DNA from: Ruminococcaceae bacterium UBA7212
GTDB taxonomy: Bacteria; Bacillota; Clostridia; Oscillospirales; Acutalibacteraceae
Direction of reading: 5' to 3'
Assembly (NCBI GenBank): GCA_002490525.1
Contig: DKUE01000034.1
Span: forward strand, 1-40,172
Length of the DNA: 40,172 nucleotides
Shown: positions 34,122 through 40,172 of the stretch, in pieces
Layout of the letters: every line of letters starts with the position of its first letter
Position numbering within the stretch: the stretch's first letter is position 1
Position numbers and translations under genes: made by a program
Notes under the pieces: generated by a model
What the model was told of the DNA's origin: nothing
Databases searched by the model: none
Seen by the model: only the letters and a program-made list of their open reading frames with translations

Positions 34122-35552
34122 ATGAAAGATATTTACGAAAGTCCTTTAAATTCGCGGTATTCGAGCAAGGAGATGAAGTACATCTTCTCGCCCGACTTTA
34201 AATTCCGCACTTGGCGCAAGCTTTGGATTGCGCTTGCCGAAAGCGAAAAGGAATTGGGTCTGCCCATTACCGACGAACAAATTGCAGAGCTGAAGGCACA
34301 CGCGGACGACATCAATTATGAGGTTGCCGAGGCACGTGAAAAGCTGGTGCGCCATGACGTTATGAGCCATGTGTACGCTTACGGCGAGCAGTGTCCGAAT
34401 GCAAAGGGGATCATCCACTTGGGTGCAACCTCCTGCTATGTCGGCGACAACACCGATGTGATTGTCATGACGGAAGGGCTCAAGCTTATTCGCAAAAAGC
34501 TGGTAAATTTGATTGCGAAGGTTGCGGCATTCGCAGACGAATATAAAAATATGCCTTGCCTTGCGTTCACACATTTCCAGCCCGCACAGCCGACCACTGT
34601 CGGCAAGCGTGCTTCTCTGTGGCTGATGGATTTGGTTATGGATATGTCCGCGCTGGAATTCCAGCTGTCGCAGATGCGTCTGCTCGGTTCGAAAGGCACA
34701 ACGGGTACACAGGCCAGCTTTGTGGAGCTTTTTGAGGGCGACAACGAAAAAATCAAGGCACTGGATCGCAAAATTGCCGAAAAAATGGGCTTTCAGCGCG
34801 TATTCCCCGTGTCGGGGCAGACGTATGCACGAAAATTGGACACGCAGGTGCTTTACACACTGTCGGGTATTGCGCAGTCCGCACACAAATTCTCAAACGA
34901 CCTGCGCCTGTTACAGCATTTAAAAGAGATTGAAGAGCCGTTTGAAAAGAATCAAATCGGTTCCTCTGCCATGGCATATAAGCGCAATCCCATGCGCAGC
35001 GAGCGTATTGCATCACTGGCACGCTATGTGATTGCCGATACCATTAACCCCGCAATCACGGCGTCTACGCAGTGGTTTGAGCGCACACTCGATGACTCCG
35101 CCAATAAGCGTATCAGTATCCCCGAGGGCTTCCTTGCGGTCGATGCGATTTTGGAGCTGTATATCAATGTTGTCAGCGGTTTGGTTGTGTATCCGAAAAT
35201 GATTGAAAAACGCCTGAATGACGAACTGCCGTTTATGGCGACGGAAAATATTATGATGGCGGCGGTGAAAAAAGGCGGTGACCGTCAGGAACTGCACGAG
35301 AGAATCCGTCAGCATTCCATGGCGGCGGGTCAGGTAGTCAAGGCAGAAGGCAAACCGAATGATTTGCCCGAACGCATTGCCGCTGACCCTGCATTCGGCA
35401 TGACGCTTGAAGAAATCCGCGCTGAAATGGTGCCGTCGAATTTCATCGGACGCGCGCCGCAGCAGGTCACCGAGTTTTTGGCAGATGAGGTACAGCCTAT
35501 TTTAGACAAATACAAAGATTTATTGGGGCTGGAAGTTGAGATTAACGTTTAA
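34122..35552 (+). CDS. purB: Adenylosuccinate lyase
   Basis: This enzyme cleaves SAICAR to AICAR and adenylosuccinate to AMP, releasing fumarate, in purine synthesis. The 476-residue product is of the longer PurB type. Features are YESPLNSRYSSKEM at the start, HLGATSCYVGDNTD, FTHFQPAQPTTVGKRA, and the signature GSSAMAYKRNPMRSE with its mobile catalytic serine loop. ERTLDDSANKRI and a C-terminal helical domain follow. GGAGGT precedes the ATG by normal spacing. No other purine gene is adjacent, and no terminator is obvious downstream. Confidence 0.96.
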   Translation: MKDIYESPLNSRYSSKEMKYIFSPDFKFRTWRKLWIALAESEKELGLPITDEQIAELKAHADDINYEVAEAREKLVRHDVMSHVYAYGEQCPNAKGIIHLGATSCYVGDNTDVIVMTEGLKLIRKKLVNLIAKVAAFADEYKNMPCLAFTHFQPAQPTTVGKRASLWLMDLVMDMSALEFQLSQMRLLGSKGTTGTQASFVELFEGDNEKIKALDRKIAEKMGFQRVFPVSGQTYARKLDTQVLYTLSGIAQSAHKFSNDLRLLQHLKEIEEPFEKNQIGSSAMAYKRNPMRSERIASLARYVIADTINPAITASTQWFERTLDDSANKRISIPEGFLAVDAILELYINVVSGLVVYPKMIEKRLNDELPFMATENIMMAAVKKGGDRQELHERIRQHSMAAGQVVKAEGKPNDLPERIAADPAFGMTLEEIRAEMVPSNFIGRAPQQVTEFLADEVQPILDKYKDLLGLEVEINV

Positions 35553-35888
35553 ATCGTTCGTTTTCTTTGTAGGCTGTATGTATTTTTCCTCTCGAACGGC
35601 ACCGGGGACAGAGCGGAGCTCTCGCTTGCGCCAAACTGTCATTCTGAGCGTAGCGAAGAATCTCCTGCCACAAAGAGTAAAGTGGATACTTGCGTAGCGG
35701 CGGGTTATTCCCCTACAAGGTTTCTGCAAATTTGTCGTTCTGCGCCGAAGCGCAAGAATCTTACATCGCACAAAGTTCATTTGCTCCGCCCGTAAAAAAG
35801 GTAGGTTACAATGAAGTCGGGCTCCGAGCAAAAAAGGTTGTTGTTTTCTCAAAAAAAGGTACGAAACAGAAAAGAAAGAAGGTCCATT
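35553..35888. repeat. Intergenic repeats between purB and the RING-like gene
   Basis: This 336-base region contains two direct copies of the GTCATTCT hairpin family (35638-35664 and 35734-35762). Between them lies an inverted GTAGGGG-type element (35693-35720) sharing GGCGGGTTATTCCCCT with the reverse of 30261-30285. A GCTCCGAGC...GGTACGAAA repeat (35821-35871) ends at the ribosome-binding site. A possible decayed copy of the last begins near 35783. Confidence 0.7.
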
Positions 35889-36950
35889 ATGCGGTATACA
35901 GGCGAGACTTGTCCGGTTTGTCACGCTGTATTTACGGAAGACGACGACATTGTCGTTTGTCCCGACTGCGGTACGCCGCATCATCGGAAATGCTATTTAA
36001 AAAATAAAGACTGTGCAAACACGGCTTTGCATACAAGTGGATTTACTTGGACGCCGTCTGCCGAAAAAACGGTACCGAACGATACTGCGGGTATGCAAAC
36101 ACCCGCTGAAGCGTACCCTAAGGGTCCCGCCGTGCAGACAAATACCCATGTGCCTGCACAGCATGACGGACATCGGATTGTATTTTGTCCGCAGTGCGGT
36201 GCGCAAAATGCGGCGGAAGAGCCTGTCTGCACCGAATGCGGCGCACGGCTCTACAATACGCAAAATCAGCCGTTCTCGCCGCCGATTCAGCTGCCCGACA
36301 TGACTGCGCGTCCTTTTTATGCGCGCGGCACGGTGATTTCTCCGACAGATATCATCGATGGCAATACGGTCGGGGATACGGCGGAATATGTGCGCACAAG
36401 CACCGAGCGGTATATTCCGAAATTCTATAAACTCGACAAATCGGGCAAAAAGCTTTCTTGGAACTGGGCGGCGTTTTTCTTTTCGCCCTTTTGGTTCTTT
36501 TACCGAAAGCTGTATGCCGCCGGCGGCATTTTACTCGCACTGATGCTGGTTGTGACGGGTGCAACTATGACCCCGCGGTATCTCCAAGCCTTTTCCGCAT
36601 ATGCGGAGATAGTGATGCAGTCGGCAGAGGAAGGACAGACCTATACGGAGTCGTTTGCCGCCGCTGCGCCTGCCGTGCAGGCGCTTGCCGAACTGCCCGA
36701 AACGCAGATTCAGCGGTATGCCGTATTTTTACTGCATTTGTTTTCCGCCCTTGCCGCCAATTATTTGTATAAACGAAAAACAGGCAAGGACATTGCCGCG
36801 CTCCGCGCACAGCATCCGAGTCCGCAGGAATACCGATTCCTGCTGTTCCGCCGCGGCGGGACATCGCTTGCCATGGGCGCGGCGTCTGCAATGATTTATG
36901 TGCTCGGTATGCAGGTACTGCTCAATCTTTTGATGCGGTTTCTATTGTAA
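35889..36950 (+). CDS. RING-like / zinc-ribbon / DUF2628-like membrane protein
   Basis: This 353-residue protein of unknown function has a striking layout. Residues 8-42 form a RING-like cross-brace pattern: Cys8, Cys11, Cys24, Cys27, His31/His32, Cys35, Cys42, as in prokaryotic RING finger family 1. A second zinc ribbon follows (Cys100, Cys103, Cys114, Cys117: CPQCGAQN...CTECGA), then a Pro/Thr-rich linker. A DUF2628-type segment, WNWAAFFFSPFWFFYRKLY (191-209), leads into three or four membrane helices. AGAAGG precedes the ATG at 35889; the in-frame ATG at 35811 lies inside a repeat. It precedes galU by 50 bases. Confidence 0.82.
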   Translation: MRYTGETCPVCHAVFTEDDDIVVCPDCGTPHHRKCYLKNKDCANTALHTSGFTWTPSAEKTVPNDTAGMQTPAEAYPKGPAVQTNTHVPAQHDGHRIVFCPQCGAQNAAEEPVCTECGARLYNTQNQPFSPPIQLPDMTARPFYARGTVISPTDIIDGNTVGDTAEYVRTSTERYIPKFYKLDKSGKKLSWNWAAFFFSPFWFFYRKLYAAGGILLALMLVVTGATMTPRYLQAFSAYAEIVMQSAEEGQTYTESFAAAAPAVQALAELPETQIQRYAVFLLHLFSALAANYLYKRKTGKDIAALRAQHPSPQEYRFLLFRRGGTSLAMGAASAMIYVLGMQVLLNLLMRFLL

Positions 36951-37000
36951 AACAGCGGATTTTTCCGTTTAAAACTTCTATATATTAAGGAGCGTTCGTT

Positions 37001-37876
37001 ATGAAAGTTACAAAAGCGATTATTCCCGCCGCGGGTCTCGGCACACGCGTTCTGCCTGCCTCAAAGTCCGTCCCGAAGGAAATGCTGAACATCGTGGACA
37101 AGCCCGCGATTCAGTACATCGTGGAGGAAGCGGTTGCCGCAGGCATCACCGATATTCTGATTATTACCAACCGCGGCAAAGGCGTGATTGAGGACCATTT
37201 TGACCATTCCTTTGAATTGGAAACCAAGTTGAAGGGCAACGCCTCTAAAGCGCATATTCTGGAGCAGGTGGAGGCTTGCTCAAACCTTGCGAACATCTAT
37301 TATATCCGCCAAAAGGAAACCAAAGGCTTGGGGCATGCGGTTCTGTGTGCAAAGAGCTTTGTCGGCAACGAGCCGTTTGCGGTGATGTACGGCGATGACG
37401 TAATTGTTTCCGAAGACCCCGTTGTCGGGCAGCTGATTCGCGCTTATGACAAATACGGCTGCGGCGTAGTCGGTGTCAAGGAAGTACCGCGCAAGGATGT
37501 ACCGAAGTACTGCACCCTGGATGTTACGCCTTTAGAGGACAAAATCATGAAGGTGCACAATATCATTGAAAAGCCCACACCGGAGCAGATTATGTCCTGC
37601 TATTCAATTTTGGGCAGAGTGGTTATGCCGCCCGAGATTTTTGAGTTGATTGAAAAGACTCCCGCCGACCCCAAAAGCGGCGAGGTATATTTCACTGATG
37701 CGATGCTTGACCTTGCCCGCCGCGGTCAGCTGAATGCGGTGGACTTCAACGGTATCCGCTATGATATGGGCAATAAGCTCGGCATTATGCAGGCAAACTG
37801 CGAGGTCGCGCTGAATCACCCTGAAATCGGCGAAGATTTCAAAGCGTATCTCAAAAAGCTTGCCGCTACGCTGTAA
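37001..37876 (+). CDS. galU: UTP--glucose-1-phosphate uridylyltransferase
   Basis: This enzyme makes UDP-glucose from UTP and glucose-1-phosphate, feeding wall glycopolymers, glycolipids and capsule. The 291-residue product is of normal length. The nucleotide-binding start is KAIIPAAGLGTRVLPASKSVPKEML. Further family motifs are DKPAIQYIVEEAVAAGI, VMYGDDVIV, VHNIIEKPTPEQI and YDMGNKLGIMQA. The ATG follows AAGGAG with normal spacing. It may share a transcript with the gene at 35889, as no clear promoter or terminator separates them. A strong terminator follows. Confidence 0.96.
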   Translation: MKVTKAIIPAAGLGTRVLPASKSVPKEMLNIVDKPAIQYIVEEAVAAGITDILIITNRGKGVIEDHFDHSFELETKLKGNASKAHILEQVEACSNLANIYYIRQKETKGLGHAVLCAKSFVGNEPFAVMYGDDVIVSEDPVVGQLIRAYDKYGCGVVGVKEVPRKDVPKYCTLDVTPLEDKIMKVHNIIEKPTPEQIMSCYSILGRVVMPPEIFELIEKTPADPKSGEVYFTDAMLDLARRGQLNAVDFNGIRYDMGNKLGIMQANCEVALNHPEIGEDFKAYLKKLAATL

Positions 37877-37894
37877 TTCATTTTCGATAAAACG

Positions 37895-37935
37895 AAACCC
37901 CTTGCACAGGATTTTCTGTGCAGGGGGTTTTATCG
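37895..37935. terminator. Bidirectional terminator between galU and hslO
   Basis: AAACCCC-T-TGCACAG pairs with CTGTGCA-G-GGGGTTT, a stem of about 15 bp with a GATTTT loop. Ts follow on the plus strand and As precede, so it can serve both convergent genes. Confidence 0.85.
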
Positions 37936-37974
37936 TGATTCGGTTTATAGGATGGTATAGAATCTCTTACAGAT

Positions 37975-38853
37975 TTATTCACATGCTTTCAGCAATTCCA
38001 GAATTTCTGTCTGCGGGAATTCGTATTGACGGTTACAGAAATTACAGGTGACCTCTGTGTTTTCGTCCTGTGCCATTTCTGAAAGCGCTTGCTTGCCTGT
38101 GGCGCGCAGGGCGTTTTTCATACGCTCGCGCGAGCAGGTGCAACGGTAACCGACCTCGGCGCTGTCCAATACATGCAGCTCAAATTCGGGCAGTACCGCA
38201 CGGCAGATTGCTTCAGGTGTCATGCCTTCAAACAGCATGGTTGTGACGGGCTTGATGTTTTGAAGTCCGCGCTCCGCCTTTTCAATTGTATCTTCTGTCG
38301 CCGTGGGCAGCAGCTGAATTAAAAATCCGCCCGCGTGCAGAATGTTTTCCGTGTCGGGGTCAACCAACACGCCCAGTCCGCAAACGGACGGCGTTTGTTC
38401 GCTTGCGGCGTAATAGGCGGTTATATCCTCAGCGATTTCTCCGGAAACCAAAGGAACTTGCCCGACATACGGCTCACGCAGACCTAAATCTTTAATGACG
38501 GTCAGCGTGCCGTTTTTGCCGACTGCACCGGATACATCCAGCTTGCCCTTGGCGTTGAGCGGCAGAACCGCATCGTTTCGTCCCGCATAGCCGCGCACGT
38601 TGCCGCTGCTGTCGGATACGGCGGTAATCGGACTTGCCGCGCCGTCTGCACTGATTTTTAAGGTGACGCTGTCTTTTTCGCCCTTGAGCATACTGCCCAT
38701 TAAGGATGCGGCGGTTAAGAGCCGCCCGAGCGCGGCGGAAACCACCTTCGCCGTGCTGTGCAGACGGTGCATTTCCCGCACGGTTTCCGTTGTGTCGGCG
38801 GCAATTACGCAAAGCAGGCCGTCCGCATCCATCATTCTGACAAGATTATGCAT
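37975..38853 (-). CDS. hslO: Redox-regulated chaperone Hsp33
   Basis: Hsp33 is a holdase chaperone switched on by oxidation and unfolding. The 292-residue product has the family N-terminal domain (AALGRLLTAASLMGSMLKGE, VRGYAGR, GTLTVIKDLGLREPY). Its C-terminal zinc switch is Cys238-Thr-Cys240 and Cys270-Asn-Phe-Cys273. All four cysteines are present, so redox control should be intact. It starts one base after the methyltransferase stop and is the last gene of a three-gene minus-strand operon driven from 39981. Confidence 0.96.
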   Translation of the reverse strand: MHNLVRMMDADGLLCVIAADTTETVREMHRLHSTAKVVSAALGRLLTAASLMGSMLKGEKDSVTLKISADGAASPITAVSDSSGNVRGYAGRNDAVLPLNAKGKLDVSGAVGKNGTLTVIKDLGLREPYVGQVPLVSGEIAEDITAYYAASEQTPSVCGLGVLVDPDTENILHAGGFLIQLLPTATEDTIEKAERGLQNIKPVTTMLFEGMTPEAICRAVLPEFELHVLDSAEVGYRCTCSRERMKNALRATGKQALSEMAQDENTEVTCNFCNRQYEFPQTEILELLKACE

Positions 38854-38854
38854 A

Positions 38855-39607
38855 TTATTTCGAATCCTTTCCTACAACGTATACAAGGCGTTCGCTCGTT
38901 TGGTGCGGCGCGTTTTCGGTGTACCCGTCAAACTGCGCCAAAATGTGCAGTCCTGCATTTTTCAGCATTTCTTCCCATGCGTCCGCGCTGTATGCACGCT
39001 CCGAAAAATGCTCGGTTTCGCGCTCATATAGACCGTCTTCTTCCAAAGGCACAAAAAAGTCTAAATCGATATCCACAGTTGCACCGTCACGTCCGAGCGT
39101 GTTTTGCCATACGCAGTAGACTGTGTCGGTATCATAGACAAAGGTTTTGTTGCCGAGCGTTTCACGGTGCTTGTATAACGTGTTCACATCAAAAATAAAA
39201 ATGCCGTCGGGTTCTAAGAACAGGGAAACGCGCCGAAGCGCCGTCTCTACGGCTTCGCGGTTCGGCAGATGGTTAAGCGCGTCCAACGTGCAGACCACTG
39301 CGCGCACGGTGCCGTACAGGTCAAGCTGTTCCATTGGCTGGCACAAAAAGAGAATCTGCTTTTCCGCCTCTGCCGCTTTGCGCTGAGCTTCCATAAGCAT
39401 ATCGGGCGAACAGTCCGCGCCGATAACTTCGAACCCGCGCTGTGCGAGCAATACCGACAGCGTGCCTGTGCCGCAGCCTAAGTCAAGCAAAAGCCCCCTG
39501 TCAATGCCGTAACGGGATAACAGAGAGCAAATTCGGTTTGCCGCAGCGGAATATTGCACATTTTCGGTCAGTGCATCATAGTATGCAGAGAACACATCGT
39601 AGCTCAT
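38855..39607 (-). CDS. Class I SAM-dependent methyltransferase
   Basis: This 250-residue Rossmann-fold methyltransferase has its SAM motif I at LDLGCGTG (41-48). Motif II-like GADCSPDML and CTLDALNHL follow, and EPDGIFIFDVNT sits at the post-motif region. The start MSYDVFSAYYDALTENVQY resembles the YqeM-like methyltransferases of Firmicutes. The substrate is unknown. The start overlaps the yerC stop by 4 bases, and its stop lies one base before hslO. This tight packing suggests co-regulation but does not reveal the target. Confidence 0.85.
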   Translation of the reverse strand: MSYDVFSAYYDALTENVQYSAAANRICSLLSRYGIDRGLLLDLGCGTGTLSVLLAQRGFEVIGADCSPDMLMEAQRKAAEAEKQILFLCQPMEQLDLYGTVRAVVCTLDALNHLPNREAVETALRRVSLFLEPDGIFIFDVNTLYKHRETLGNKTFVYDTDTVYCVWQNTLGRDGATVDIDLDFFVPLEEDGLYERETEHFSERAYSADAWEEMLKNAGLHILAQFDGYTENAPHQTSERLVYVVGKDSK

Positions 39608-39912
39608 GCTTTTTCCGCTTTCTTTTGCGCAACACGTTCAAACAGCTTTTCGTAGCCGTTACAGCCGAACTGCAGAGAGCGGTTGACACGGCTGATGGTC
39701 GCCGTGGACGCACCCGTATCTTTTACAATATCAGAATACACGCGTTTTTCCGAGAGCATCCGCGCCACAACAATGCGCTGGGAAATGGCTTGCAGCTCGT
39801 TGACCGTGCATAAATCCTCAAAAAAGTCATAACATTCTTCCATGGATTGCAAGGAGAGAATGCAGTCAAACAGAAAATCCATATTTTCATTTTTAATTTT
39901 GCTGTTACTCAT
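39604..39912 (-). CDS. YerC/YecD family TrpR-like repressor
   Basis: This small DNA-binding protein has a TrpR-type all-helical fold. From the ATG at 39912 (AGGTGTG site on the minus strand) it has 102 residues. A longer reading to 39954 lacks a ribosome-binding site. Family features are FLFDCILSLQSMEECYDFFEDLCTVNEL, then QRIVVARML. A helix-turn-helix follows, with YSDIVKDTGASTATISRVNRSL. It heads the yerC-methyltransferase-hslO operon, probably autoregulated. The promoter is divergent from a tRNA gene. The effector is not known for this family. Confidence 0.9.
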   Translation of the reverse strand: MSNSKIKNENMDFLFDCILSLQSMEECYDFFEDLCTVNELQAISQRIVVARMLSEKRVYSDIVKDTGASTATISRVNRSLQFGCNGYEKLFERVAQKKAEKA

Positions 39913-39952
39913 AAATGCACACCTGTCTTTCATACCAATGGGTTTCAAAAAC

Positions 39953-39981
39953 ATTTTAGCACACTAAACTTGAAAAGTAAA
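39953..39981 (-). promoter_or_regulatory. Minus-strand promoter for the yerC operon
   Basis: On the minus strand: TTTACT, a 17-base spacer and TAAAAT with an extended TGC. Confidence 0.6.
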
Positions 39982-40092
39982 CAGTGAAAACTCAAAAATA
40001 CGCACGGGAAAACAGCGGTCCACAAGATATAGTATACCAACGCGCGGGAAGAAAAAATCTCAAAAAAATTCGAAAAAAATTTGAAAATCTTG

Positions 40093-40121
40093 TTGACAGA
40101 AACGCTTTTTTGTGATATTCT
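40093..40121 (+). promoter_or_regulatory. Strong sigma-A promoter for a tRNA transcript
   Basis: A perfect TTGACA, a 17-base spacer and TATTCT with TGA just before it. The tRNA 5' end lies about 30 bases downstream. Confidence 0.8.
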
Positions 40122-40152
40122 TATTCAGCCGTCAAACGATGGCGCCTGTTTT

Positions 40153-40172
40153 GGGAGCATAGCTCAGCTGGG
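40153..40172 (+). tRNA. tRNA gene, 5' part only (possibly tRNA-Val)
   Basis: The last 20 bases give an acceptor strand GGGAGCA, TA at positions 8-9, a D-stem start GCTC and AGCTGGG of the D-loop. The anticodon lies beyond the window. The 5' sequence resembles clostridial tRNA-Val as I recall it, but identity cannot be proved here. The promoter upstream suggests a tRNA cluster begins. Confidence 0.8.

Noticed and set aside
3931..35762. Repeated short palindromes as a CRISPR array
   Set aside because: Copies are dispersed, mostly single or paired, with no array of uniform spacers and no cas genes.
35889..36950. A bacterial ubiquitination-like operon around the RING-like gene
   Set aside because: The neighbours are purB and galU; no E1, E2, deubiquitinase or ubiquitin-like gene is present.

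Overview
The window looks like a chromosomal segment of an uncultured, spore-forming, Gram-positive anaerobe of the class Clostridia, probably Oscillospirales-like. The evidence is a SpoVT-type sporulation regulator, the conserved Firmicutes blocks rny-ymdB and yloU-fakA-recG, an LCP-family wall enzyme, a YerC repressor homologue, GatCAB, strong Shine-Dalgarno sites, and intergenic hairpin repeats of a kind common in gut Clostridia. Codon use is moderately GC-rich and similar throughout. I see no prophage, integrase, CRISPR array or resistance island. This is mainly core genome whose intergenic spaces are full of small palindromic repeats.

Layout. 1-308: the broken C-terminal part of a REP-associated (Y1/HUH) transposase. 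472-3677: gatCAB. 3678-4407: a 730-base repeat mosaic. 4408-5688: serS. 5923-9525: a Gfo/Idh/MocA oxidoreductase, a membrane-anchored glycerophosphodiesterase, a WalJ-like metallo-hydrolase and rlmH. 9801-11844: an aminotransferase overlapping rsmA. 12139-12393: a TSCPD protein. 12637-15292: an overlapping murL-murD2 pair, the alternative route to UDP-MurNAc-L-Ala-D-Glu. 15543-18113: coaE, a lytic transglycosylase and an M18 aminopeptidase. 18282: spoVT. 19130-21540: rny-ymdB. 21858: an orphan family-5 substrate-binding lipoprotein. 23506-27552: yloU-fakA-recG. 27646-31788, minus strand: a zinc-ribbon membrane protein, a GH51 arabinofuranosidase and an LCP enzyme. 31971-37876: aspS, a 47-codon small ORF, purB, a RING/zinc-ribbon/DUF2628-like membrane protein and galU. 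37975-39912, minus strand: yerC-methyltransferase-hslO. 40153 to the end: the first 20 bases of a tRNA gene.

Functional themes. Translation: GatCAB, SerRS, AspRS, RlmH and RsmA. The AspRS has an RDHGG segment resembling non-discriminating AspRSs, so AspRS and GatCAB may together make Asn-tRNA. Envelope: MurL/MurD2, a lytic transglycosylase, LCP, GalU, WalJ and Asp23/Gls24. RNA turnover: RNase Y and YmdB, separated by a long intercistronic hairpin.

The least ordinary content is the repeat population. A 27-29 base hairpin family with tandem G-A internal loops has 12 copies in eight intergenic regions. A GTAGGGG-leading palindrome family also has a copy inside the decayed transposase. Five different hairpins follow one another upstream of serS. 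A fourth repeat abuts the ribosome-binding sites of both serS and the RING-like gene. Other points of interest are the Phe-Glu-Asp repeats in the LCP cytoplasmic tail, the Clostridia-side MurL-MurD2 pair and the RING-like membrane protein. I did not find one convincing multi-gene undescribed system.
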